A DNA stretch of 32,382 nucleotides from Bacteroidota bacterium. GTDB lineage: Bacteria; Bacteroidota; Bacteroidia; UKL13-3. The position numbers and the translations under genes are program-made. This document shows, piece by piece, positions 25,930 through 32,382 of the stretch; within the stretch, counting starts at the first letter, position 1, and every line of letters starts with the position of its first letter. Where the stretch lies: assembly GCA_947492885.1 (NCBI GenBank), contig CANLPK010000022.1, positions 1-32,382 of the forward strand, in the 5' to 3' direction. The notes beneath the pieces are model-generated. The model was given only the letters and a program-made list of their open reading frames with translations. It had not been told where the DNA came from and made no database searches.

Positions 25930-26162
25930 AAATTAACGTTGAATTTTAGGAGATGCTAATCAAACCCTGATGTGCAGGCATTCGTAGCGTGGGGCTCCAA
26001 TGATGAAGGGCGAAGATACAATGCCCAAGTAATTGGTCTGATGTAAAGTAATACACAGGAATAATGGGGGTAATGTTTTGGAATGGAATAAATTGGGCTA
26101 AAACCCTCTATATCAAGGCAAAGGCATGATTTTGTACATCAAAATCTTTCTTTTCGGGGGCT
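25930..26162. other. Intergenic region upstream of the rpoC promoter, no gene seen
   Basis: Together with the promoter and leader, the divergent gap between the EamA gene and rpoC is 340 nt. I see no ORF of useful length, no tRNA and no strong hairpin in 25930-26162. There is no remnant of an rpoB 3' end that I can recognise. Confidence 0.6.
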
Positions 26163-26193
26163 TTGGAATTTAGATTTTAATAACCTATATTTG
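26163..26193 (+). promoter_or_regulatory. rpoC promoter (-33/-7)
   Basis: TTG (26163-26165) is followed after 20 nt by TATATTTG (26186-26193), a full match to the Bacteroidota -33/-7 consensus. The predicted start is near 26200, giving a leader of about 70 nt before the ATG at 26270. A self-complementary GCTTTTAAAAGC (26197-26208), flanked by GCAC and GTGC, lies at the start site. Its presence indicates that rpoC is transcribed independently here. Confidence 0.65.
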
Positions 26194-26269
26194 CACGCTT
26201 TTAAAAGCAGTAGTGTGCCGTTTCAGGTACCTTCTAATTCTTTAAATTACCTACAGGGATTCATAAAAT

Positions 26270-29200
26270 ATGTCAAGTAAAAAAGATTTTAAAATCAAAT
26301 CAAACTTCTCACGTTTGCGTATTGGCTTAGCCTCACCAGAGATGATCTTAAATCGTTCGAGTGGAGAAGTAACAAAACCCGAAACCATTAACTACCGCTC
26401 GTTTAAGCCCGAAATGGGAGGCTTATTCTGCGAGCGTATTTTTGGTCCGGTTAAAGATTTTGAATGTCATTGCGGTAAATACAAACGCATTCGTTACAAA
26501 GGAATTGTGTGCGACCGTTGTGGTGTGGAAGTGACCGAGAAAAAGGTTCGTCGCGACCGTATGGGACATATCAATTTGGTGGTTCCAGTAGCTCATATCT
26601 GGTATTTCCGTTCGTTGCCAAATAAAATTGGTTACTTATTAGGAATTCCTACCAAGAAAATGGATATGATTGTTTACTACGAGCGTTATGTAGTTATTCA
26701 AAATGGCGTCAAAGTGAATGATGGTGTAAACTATCTTGATCTTTTGACAGAAGAAGAATACTTGGATATCCTTGATGGTTTACCAAAAGAAAACCAGATG
26801 TTGGATAATTCACATCCTGATAAATTCATCGCCAAAATGGGTGCTGAGGCATTACAGGATTTATTAGTTCGTTCTAACTTAGATGATTTATCATTTAACT
26901 TACGTCATCAAGCCGCTAACGAAACATCTCAACAACGTAAACAAGAAGCATTAAAACGCTTAAAAATTATAGAAGCATTCCGTAGTGCTAATTTAAATGG
27001 CTACGAGAACAGACCGGAATGGATGATTTTAAAAATGATTCCAGTGATTCCACCAGAATTACGTCCGTTGGTTCCATTAGAAGGTGGTCGTTTTGCTACT
27101 TCCGATTTGAATGACTTATATCGTCGTGTAATTATTCGTAACAATCGTTTGAAGCGTTTGATGGAAATCAAAGCTCCAGATGTAATCTTACGTAATGAGA
27201 AACGTATGTTACAAGAAGCGGTTGACTCTTTATTAGATAATACCCGTCGTGTAAGTGCTGTTAAAACTGAAGGTAACCGTCCGTTGAAATCTTTGAGTGA
27301 TATGCTTAAAGGTAAACAAGGTCGTTTCCGTCAGAACTTGTTAGGTAAGCGTGTGGATTATTCAGGTCGTTCGGTAATTGTTGTAGGACCTTACTTAAAA
27401 TTACATGAGTGCGGTATTCCTAAAACAATGGCTGCCGAGCTTTACAAACCATTTATCATCCGTCGTTTGATTGAACGTGGAATTGTTAAAACGGTGAAGT
27501 CTGCTAAGAAAGTGGTAGATCGTAAAGATCCTATCATCTATGAAATATTAGAAAACATCATTAAAGGACATCCCGTGATGTTGAATCGTGCACCTACACT
27601 CCACCGTTTGGGTATTCAGGCATTTCAGCCTAAGCACATCGAAGGAAAGGCGATTCAATTACACCCTTTAACATGTACAGGATTTAATGCGGATTTTGAC
27701 GGTGACCAGATGGCGGTGCATTTGCCTTTAGGTAATGCAGCAATTTTGGAAGCCCAACTCCTCATGTTAGCCTCACATAATATCTTAAACCCTGCCAATG
27801 GTGCGCCAATCATGGTTCCATCTCAGGACATGGTTTTAGGACTCTATTATATTACTAAGATTCGTAAATCTACACCAGATGATAAAATCATGGGTGAAGG
27901 TCGCGCATTCTATGGTACAGAAGAAGTAATTATTGCATTCAATGAAGGTAAGGTAAGCTTGAATGCGGAAATCCGTATCAAAGGTAACTTACGTCAGAAA
28001 GATGGTAGCATGATTTACGGATGGATTACTACCTCTGTAGGACGTGTATTGTTTAATCGTTCGGTTCCAGAGAAAGTAGGATTCATCAATGAATTATTGA
28101 CAAAGAAATCTTTACGTGAAATTATTGGTGATGTCATCAAAATTTGCGGATTAGATAAAACTGCTCAATTCTTGGATGCGATTAAAGAATTAGGATATCA
28201 CTATGCATTTAAAGGAGGATTATCTTTTAACGTAGCAAACGTGGCAATTCCTGATGAGAAGAAATCATTGTTATTACAAGCAACTGCTGAAATTGACACT
28301 ATCGGTGAAGAATATTCGATGGGTTCAATTACCAATAAAGAGCGTTATCAAAAGGTAATCGACGTTTGGACACGTATTAATAATCGTGTATCAGAAGCGG
28401 TTTATACTAAATTGAAAAACGACGATAAAGGTTTCAATCCAGTGTTTATGATGTTGGATAGTGGTGCTCGTGGTAGTAAAGAACAAATTCGTCAGTTGGC
28501 CGGTATGCGTGGTTTGATGGCTAAGCCTCAAAAGAGTTCAGCCAATGCTCAAAGTGGAGAGGATATGATTGAGAACCCGATTACTTCTAGTTTAAAAGAA
28601 GGTTTGACGGTATTGGAATACTTTATCTCTACGCACGGTGCTCGTAAGGGTTTGGCGGATACGGCTTTGAAGACTGCGGATGCGGGTTACTTAACACGTC
28701 GTTTGCATGATGTGGCTCAAGATGTAATTGTTACCGATGTAGATTGCGGTACTTTACGTGGTGTGCCAGTTTCAGCATTGAAAGAAGATGAAAACATTGT
28801 AGAAAAATTATACGATCGTATTTTAGGTCGTGTATCGCTACATGATATTTTTGCTCCAGTAAGCAACGAATTGTTGGTTTCTGCGGGTGATGAAATTACA
28901 GAACAAGTAGCGAATGCTATTGAAGCTGGAGGTATTGAATCGGTAGAAATTCGTTCGGTACTTACTTGCGAAGCAAAATCAGGTATCTGTTCTAAGTGTT
29001 ACGGAAGAAACTTGGCTTCGGGCCGTATGGTTCAAAAAGGAGAGGCTGTAGGTGTTATCGCCGCACAGTCTATTGGTGAGCCAGGAACACAGTTAACACT
29101 CCGTACCTTCCATACAGGGGGTGCTGCGAATTTAATTGCATCTGAAAATATGCAATTAGCCAAATTTGCGGGTGTAATTGAGTTGGATGATATGAAGGTG

Positions 29201-30571
29201 GTGAAGATGAAAAAAGGAAACGATACCAGCGAAATCGTATTGGGTCGTACTGGTGAAATTCGTATCATCGACAAGAACAGTAGTAATATCATGCAAGCTG
29301 TAAATGCTCCGTATGGTTCGGTATTATTGGTGAAGACAGGTCAGAAGGTTGAAAAATTGGATAGCTTGTTCTCTTGGGATCCGTTCAACTCCCTTATCAT
29401 TACTGAGTTTGACGGACGTGTTAAATTTGAAAATTTCGCAGAGAATATCAACTATCGTACTGAAACGGATGAGAATACTGGTTTCAGCGAAATGGTTATC
29501 TCGGAAACTAAAGATAAAACTCGTGTACCTTCTATCAAGATCATGAATAAGAAGGAAGAGTTAATCAAGGAATACAATATCCCTGTAGGTGCGCACGTTG
29601 CAGTATCCGATGGTGTGATGGTTTCGGGTGGTGAAACGTTGGTTAAGATCCCACGTTCAGCTGGTAAAAACCGAGATATCACGGGTGGTTTGCCTCGTGT
29701 GACTGAGTTATTCGAAGCACGTAACCCTTCAAATCCTGCGGTAGTAAGTGAAATAGATGGTATTGTAACCCACGGAGGTATCAAGCGTGGTAACAAGGAA
29801 ATCATGGTAGTGAGCAAGGATGGTGAAAAACAAACCAAGTATTTGGTGCCTTTAGCAAAACATATCCTAGTACAAGATAACGACTATATCAAAGCAGGTG
29901 AGCCATTATGCGATGGAGCAATCACCCCACAAGATATTCTTCGTATCCAAGGCCCATTGGCTGTGCAACGTTATATTACCAACGGTATTCAAGAGGTTTA
30001 TCGTTTGCAAAATGTAACGATCAATGATAAGCATATTGAAATCATTGTAAGTCAGATGATGCAAAAGATGACTATCGAAGATCCAGGAGATACACAGTTC
30101 TTGCAAAATGATGCGGTGGATCGTTTGTTACTTATGGAACAAAACGACTGGATTTACGATAAAAAAGTTGTTACTGATAACGGTGATAGTGCCAATTTCA
30201 AAGTAGGACAAATTGTAAGTGCCCGTAAACTACGTGATGAAAATTCAGTATTGAAACGCTCTGATAAAAAATTAGTAGAAAGCAGAGATGCACATCCTGC
30301 AACAGCGTCTCCATTATTACAAGGTATTACTCGTGCAAGTTTGGGAACACAAAGCTGGATGAGTGCTGCATCATTCCAAGAAACTACTAAAGTATTGAAT
30401 GAAGCTGCTATCTATGGTAAGATTGATCATATGTTGGGATTGAAAGAAAACGTTATCGTTGGACATTTGATTCCTGCTGGAACAGGCTTACGCGAATACG
30501 AAAGATTGGTAGTAGGAAGTAAAGATGAATTCGAATTGTTGATGTCATCAAAAGACGAAGACGACGAATAG
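26270..30571 (+). CDS. rpoC: DNA-directed RNA polymerase subunit beta'
   Basis: This 1433-aa catalytic subunit of RNA polymerase (EC 2.7.7.6) contains the active-site Mg2+ motif NADFDGD (D475, D477, D479). The N-terminal zinc finger has C66, C68, C81 and C84. The second zinc site has C826, C900, C907 and C910. The bridge/trigger region includes [22 protein letters not shown] and the F-bridge [27 protein letters not shown]. The C-terminal conserved block [10 protein letters not shown] is intact. The length is normal for Bacteroidota. Codon choice (many CGT Arg codons) fits high expression. It lacks the usual upstream rpoB and has its own promoter and terminator. Confidence 0.98.
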   Translation: MSSKKDFKIKSNFSRLRIGLASPEMILNRSSGEVTKPETINYRSFKPEMGGLFCERIFGPVKDFECHCGKYKRIRYKGIVCDRCGVEVTEKKVRRDRMGHINLVVPVAHIWYFRSLPNKIGYLLGIPTKKMDMIVYYERYVVIQNGVKVNDGVNYLDLLTEEEYLDILDGLPKENQMLDNSHPDKFIAKMGAEALQDLLVRSNLDDLSFNLRHQAANETSQQRKQEALKRLKIIEAFRSANLNGYENRPEWMILKMIPVIPPELRPLVPLEGGRFATSDLNDLYRRVIIRNNRLKRLMEIKAPDVILRNEKRMLQEAVDSLLDNTRRVSAVKTEGNRPLKSLSDMLKGKQGRFRQNLLGKRVDYSGRSVIVVGPYLKLHECGIPKTMAAELYKPFIIRRLIERGIVKTVKSAKKVVDRKDPIIYEILENIIKGHPVMLNRAPTLHRLGIQAFQPKHIEGKAIQLHPLTCTGFNADFDGDQMAVHLPLGNAAILEAQLLMLASHNILNPANGAPIMVPSQDMVLGLYYITKIRKSTPDDKIMGEGRAFYGTEEVIIAFNEGKVSLNAEIRIKGNLRQKDGSMIYGWITTSVGRVLFNRSVPEKVGFINELLTKKSLREIIGDVIKICGLDKTAQFLDAIKELGYHYAFKGGLSFNVANVAIPDEKKSLLLQATAEIDTIGEEYSMGSITNKERYQKVIDVWTRINNRVSEAVYTKLKNDDKGFNPVFMMLDSGARGSKEQIRQLAGMRGLMAKPQKSSANAQSGEDMIENPITSSLKEGLTVLEYFISTHGARKGLADTALKTADAGYLTRRLHDVAQDVIVTDVDCGTLRGVPVSALKEDENIVEKLYDRILGRVSLHDIFAPVSNELLVSAGDEITEQVANAIEAGGIESVEIRSVLTCEAKSGICSKCYGRNLASGRMVQKGEAVGVIAAQSIGEPGTQLTLRTFHTGGAANLIASENMQLAKFAGVIELDDMKVVKMKKGNDTSEIVLGRTGEIRIIDKNSSNIMQAVNAPYGSVLLVKTGQKVEKLDSLFSWDPFNSLIITEFDGRVKFENFAENINYRTETDENTGFSEMVISETKDKTRVPSIKIMNKKEELIKEYNIPVGAHVAVSDGVMVSGGETLVKIPRSAGKNRDITGGLPRVTELFEARNPSNPAVVSEIDGIVTHGGIKRGNKEIMVVSKDGEKQTKYLVPLAKHILVQDNDYIKAGEPLCDGAITPQDILRIQGPLAVQRYITNGIQEVYRLQNVTINDKHIEIIVSQMMQKMTIEDPGDTQFLQNDAVDRLLLMEQNDWIYDKKVVTDNGDSANFKVGQIVSARKLRDENSVLKRSDKKLVESRDAHPATASPLLQGITRASLGTQSWMSAASFQETTKVLNEAAIYGKIDHMLGLKENVIVGHLIPAGTGLREYERLVVGSKDEFELLMSSKDEDDE

Positions 30572-30599
30572 TTTATTCCTCAATAACCTAAATAATCAA

Positions 30600-30628
30600 G
30601 GCCGGATTCACTATCCGGCCTTTTTTTT
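30600..30628 (+). terminator. Rho-independent terminator of rpoC
   Basis: GGCCGGAT (30600-30607) pairs with ATCCGGCC (30613-30620) around a 5-nt loop, followed by eight T (30621-30628). It lies 28 nt after the rpoC stop. Confidence 0.95.
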
Positions 30629-30696
30629 ATCTAAAAATTCAAGTAAAATTTTGCTTAATAATTAAAATTTCAGATTCAGTAAGTTCTAATATTGCC

Positions 30697-30726
30697 ACCA
30701 TTCGTGAATTCAAAAGCACCATTCGT
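30697..30726 (+). promoter_or_regulatory. Candidate LytTR-type operator: two 9-bp direct repeats with a 12-bp spacer
   Basis: ACCATTCGT occurs at 30697-30705 and again, identical, at 30718-30726, with 12 bp between, so the two copies sit on the same face of the helix. LytTR-domain regulators of the AgrA type bind paired 9-bp direct repeats [TA][AC][CA]GTTN[AG][TG] with a 12-13 bp spacer. The repeat here matches eight of nine positions (A in place of G at position 4). The gene of a LytTR regulator ends about 200 nt away. That this regulator binds here is an inference. Confidence 0.5.
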
Positions 30727-30759
30727 AGATTTCTGCTTTAATTATATAAATGAGTATTA

Positions 30760-30767
30760 TACTTTTA
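30760..30767 (+). promoter_or_regulatory. Possible -7 element of a small transcript
   Basis: TACTTTTA is near the TAnnTTTG pattern, with the last base different. There is no clear -33 element, as would be expected for an activator-dependent promoter. It is 33 nt downstream of the second direct repeat, which would place the repeats at about -50 and -70. Confidence 0.35.
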
Positions 30768-30812
30768 CATTAAACTAAAAATATGAATTAAAAGGAAGCT
30801 ATTAAAAAGCAT

Positions 30813-30838
30813 AAAAAAAGCTCCCTTAATGAAAGGCT
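30813..30838 (-). terminator. Possible weak terminator of the LytTR operon
   Basis: On the minus strand an imperfect hairpin (AGCCTTT / AAGGGAGCT around a CATT loop, complement of 30820-30838, with G-U pairs and a bulge) runs into seven T (complement of 30813-30819). It lies about 90 nt beyond the regulator's stop. The stem is weak. Confidence 0.35.
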
Positions 30839-30881
30839 AACTGTGAATTAAGAAACAAACAACCAACTAATGAATAAATAG

Positions 30882-30910
30882 AGCCACTCAGGAATGAGTG
30901 GCTTTTTTTG
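30882..30910 (+). terminator. Strong plus-strand terminator without an upstream gene
   Basis: AGCCACTCA (30882-30890) pairs perfectly with TGAGTGGCT (30895-30903) around a GGAA tetraloop, followed by T6 and G (30904-30910). On the minus strand the hairpin is followed only by CTATTTATT, so it works best for plus-strand transcripts. Confidence 0.85.
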
Positions 30911-30928
30911 TTTTAGGAAAGAGCTTTA

Positions 30929-31672
30929 TTATTGTACCCCTAGCTTTTTCAGGGTCTCTTCTTTCAATTCACGCGATACCCCAACTTCATCGTTATTATC
31001 CATGATGATATACCCACCATCCCCTTTATTAAATTCTTTTACTTTGTGAATATTGATAAGATAGGAGCGATGCGGACGATAAAAATTTGGGTTATTTGAT
31101 AATAGATCCTCGAAGTCTTTTAGCTTTTTGCTGATAAGTAGTTTCTCGTTTTCCAGCACAAAATTTGTGTAGGAGCCATCGGCTTTCAAATAAACGATAT
31201 CATCTACTTTTATAAAACGAAGTCCTGAGGCAACAGGTAAAGCTAATTTCTTTATTCCATCCTGACCCAAATTTTGCTTTAAAGTATCGATGCGTTCTTC
31301 TTGTTGAGCTATTGGCCCATTCTTAAACTTCTCTATAGCATTCTTTAGCTGTTCAATTTGAATGGGCTTGAGCAAATAATCAATCGCCGAAACCTGAAAC
31401 GCTTGTAAGGCGTATTCACTGTATGCTGTTGTAAAAATGATATTGAAATTAATATTTCCAAAAAAGTCAAGCAATTGAAATCCGTTATATCCGGGCATTT
31501 CAATATCAAGGAAAACCAGTTGAGGCTGGTGTTTTCTGATGGCAAGCACCCCTTCTGGAACATCATCGGCTTGTGCCAGGATTTTCACTTCAGGAAAGTT
31601 TTCTTGCAAAATATTTTGAAGCACATTACGTGCTTTAAATTCATCATCGATTATGATTGCGGTGATTTCCAT
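30929..31672 (-). CDS. LytTR-family response regulator
   Basis: This 247-aa protein has an N-terminal receiver domain (1-120) with the acidic pocket D9/D10, phospho-acceptor D56 in VFLDIEMPG, the conserved Thr in FTTAYSEYAL and the Lys in YLLKPIQ. The C-terminal LytTR DNA-binding domain (about 145-245) carries FIKVDDIVYLKADGSYTNF and FYRPHRSYLINIHKVKEF, the typical strands of this family (LytR/AgrA/AlgR). It is paired with the sensor kinase upstream on the same strand. Such pairs often control surface, biofilm or osmotic functions. The two genes are now 389 nt apart, which is unusual for such an operon. Confidence 0.95.
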   Translation of the reverse strand: MEITAIIIDDEFKARNVLQNILQENFPEVKILAQADDVPEGVLAIRKHQPQLVFLDIEMPGYNGFQLLDFFGNINFNIIFTTAYSEYALQAFQVSAIDYLLKPIQIEQLKNAIEKFKNGPIAQQEERIDTLKQNLGQDGIKKLALPVASGLRFIKVDDIVYLKADGSYTNFVLENEKLLISKKLKDFEDLLSNNPNFYRPHRSYLINIHKVKEFNKGDGGYIIMDNNDEVGVSRELKEETLKKLGVQ

Positions 31673-31703
31673 CGATGGGAAAATTAAGAATAAAAATTTA
31701 CAA

Positions 31704-32058
31704 TAACACTTATATGCTCTTTCAAACGTTCCTACGGAACGTCAATCGGGGTGGGTGGCTTTGATGTCCCCCTGAATTGACGTGCCGTAGGAACGTTTGA
31801 AAGCCAAGCACTGAAGAAAACAAAATCGTGAAATCATATGAGAATATTGTATACAAAAAATCGTCAATTCAAAATCCTCGCAGTTGGTGTTTCGTGATTG
31901 CCTTAGCGTGCGCCTCACCAACGGCCAGATTAACGAAATGTCATAACGCCCAGTTGTAGGTGACCTGCCGCTTTTGCTTACGCACAACACGCAACAACGG
32001 CGGGCAAGGGTTTTGGTTTTGGAAGAAATAGAATGTTAAAAGAAATTGATATGAAAAT
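31704..32058. mobile_element. Putative noncoding insertion (about 355 bp) between kinase and regulator genes
   Basis: AATTTACAA occurs at 31695-31703 and at 32059-32067, on both sides of this block. The right copy covers the kinase stop codon. Taking out the block and one repeat would leave the kinase stop 25 nt before the regulator ATG, a usual operon spacing. Inside are a long inverted repeat (31719-31803) and a GC-rich segment with inverted repeats (about 31875-32015). No transposase is encoded; the 82-codon minus frame at 31742-31990 looks fortuitous. The block could be a MITE-like element. An AT-rich 9-mer match may also be chance. Confidence 0.35.
31719..31803. repeat. Long inverted repeat, 28-bp arms (CGTTCCTACGG core)
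   Basis: Arm 31719-31746 and arm 31776-31803 are complementary over 28 bp with one mismatch. The 29-nt interior adds a GGGG/CCCC pairing (31748-31751 with 31768-31771). The left arm also contains its own palindrome, ACGTTCC-TAC-GGAACGT (31726-31742). This looks like a REP- or MITE-type hairpin. It is not followed by a T-tract, so it is not a simple terminator. Confidence 0.85.
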
Positions 32059-32061
32059 AAT

Positions 32062-32382
32062 TTACAACGATATTTCAATTTCAACCTTGGTGCCTAATGA
32101 ATTGCCAATATCGTCTTTCTTGTCGGTATAATTTACAGAGATGGCTTTGTCGTTGCTGCTATTAAGGAGCTCCAGTCGCTTTTGGGTGGCACTACTTGCA
32201 AAGGAACGATGGCGCTGTGGCTTGAAACGTTTCATGTCCTGACTTTTCTCTCGGCCGATTCCATTATCATCAATACTACAAAAAAGACTATGGTTACTTG
32301 CATTGTAAGTGAATTGAACCAATAAAACGCGATGGCTTTTTTTATGCAATAAACCGTGTTTTAATGCATTCTCTATAAATGG
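32062..32382 (-). CDS. Sensor histidine kinase, LytS/YehU type, C-terminal part (cut by window edge)
   Basis: The last 106 residues of a histidine kinase are visible; the frame is still open at the window end. It starts with PFIENALKHGL, the N-box of the HATPase_c domain in the His_kinase (LytS/YehU) family, and has IDDNGIGREKS, the G1 box that binds ATP. The region GTKVEIEISL closes the domain. The phospho-accepting His region and any sensor domain lie outside the window. It should phosphorylate the LytTR regulator encoded downstream. Confidence 0.9.
   Translation of the reverse strand, partial: PFIENALKHGLLHKKSHRVLLVQFTYNASNHSLFCSIDDNGIGREKSQDMKRFKPQRHRSFASSATQKRLELLNSSNDKAISVNYTDKKDDIGNSLGTKVEIEISL

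Larger units (their letters stand above)
30771..30910 (+). ncRNA. Candidate small noncoding RNA between rpoC and the LytTR regulator gene
   Basis: The rpoC transcript should end at 30628, yet a second strong plus-strand terminator stands at 30882-30910 with no gene before it. The interval has a promoter-like box and a paired direct repeat upstream. ATG codons inside it are followed at once by stops (ATGAATTAA, ATGAAAGGCTAA, ATGAATAAATAG), so no peptide is encoded. AAGGAAGCT (30792-30800) and AGCTCCCTT (30819-30827) can form an imperfect internal stem. The predicted RNA would be about 140 nt. Start and existence are inferred. Confidence 0.4.

Noticed and set aside
31742-31990. 82-codon minus-strand frame in the kinase/regulator gap
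   Set aside because: It spans the inverted repeat and the GC-rich block; the product has no recognisable features and is probably fortuitous.
31890-31990. Integron attC-like site in the GC-rich segment
   Set aside because: Some GTT/AAC core-like triplets occur, but no proper paired RYYYAAC/GTTRRRY arrangement was found and no integrase is present in the window.

Overview
The window comes from a Bacteroidota chromosome, most likely a Chitinophagales/Sphingobacteriales-like lineage. Several things point there. One secreted protein ends in a type IX secretion (T9SS/Por) C-terminal sorting domain. Promoter-like sites follow the Bacteroidota TAnnTTTG -7 pattern. NusB carries a long N-terminal extension, RpoC is about 1430 aa, a leucine dehydrogenase lies next to nusB, and the DNA is AT-rich. 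Apart from the intergenic elements described below, this is mostly core chromosome.

Layout. A tRNA-Ser(UGA) with its own promoter and terminator (minus, 39-218) is followed by a plus-strand run: WG-repeat protein, TPR protein and two overlapping glycosyltransferases (266-4612). A minus-strand block holds a small conserved-type hypothetical, a membrane-anchored J-domain protein and a predicted outer-membrane barrel (4620-7491). The next plus-strand block (7702-15654) encodes a T9SS cargo protein, LysA, a PPK2-family kinase, a UbiA-like membrane protein, leucine dehydrogenase and NusB. MurF and an M61 peptidase follow on the minus strand. A PBP1A-type penicillin-binding protein, a GT4 glycosyltransferase and a Pif1/Dda-like helicase follow on the plus strand, with two heptanucleotide tandem arrays between the last two. 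A predicted barrel protein and an EamA transporter lie on the minus strand. rpoC (26270-30571) has its own promoter and terminator and no rpoB beside it. The window ends in a LytTR two-component pair on the minus strand: the regulator is complete and the kinase is cut off by the window edge.

How the genes relate. MurF, PBP1A and LysA (through meso-diaminopimelate, if that is the cross-linking residue here) all feed peptidoglycan synthesis. The three glycosyltransferases probably act on cell-surface glycans. RpoC and NusB belong to the transcription machinery.

Most interesting observations. (1) Between rpoC and the LytTR regulator gene there is a perfect 9-bp direct repeat (ACCATTCGT) with a 12-bp spacer. 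This is the geometry of LytTR-domain operators. It sits upstream of a promoter-like box and an otherwise unexplained terminator, with no ORF between them, so it is a candidate LytTR-controlled small RNA. (2) The kinase and regulator genes are separated by about 355 bp of hairpin-forming and GC-rich DNA flanked by a 9-bp direct repeat. Removing it would restore a 25-nt operon spacing. (3) There are heptanucleotide arrays ahead of the helicase gene. (4) rpoC is detached from rpoB. (5) A nested palindrome lies in the divergent promoter region of the M61 peptidase and PBP1A genes. No CRISPR array, prophage, transposase or obvious defence system is visible.
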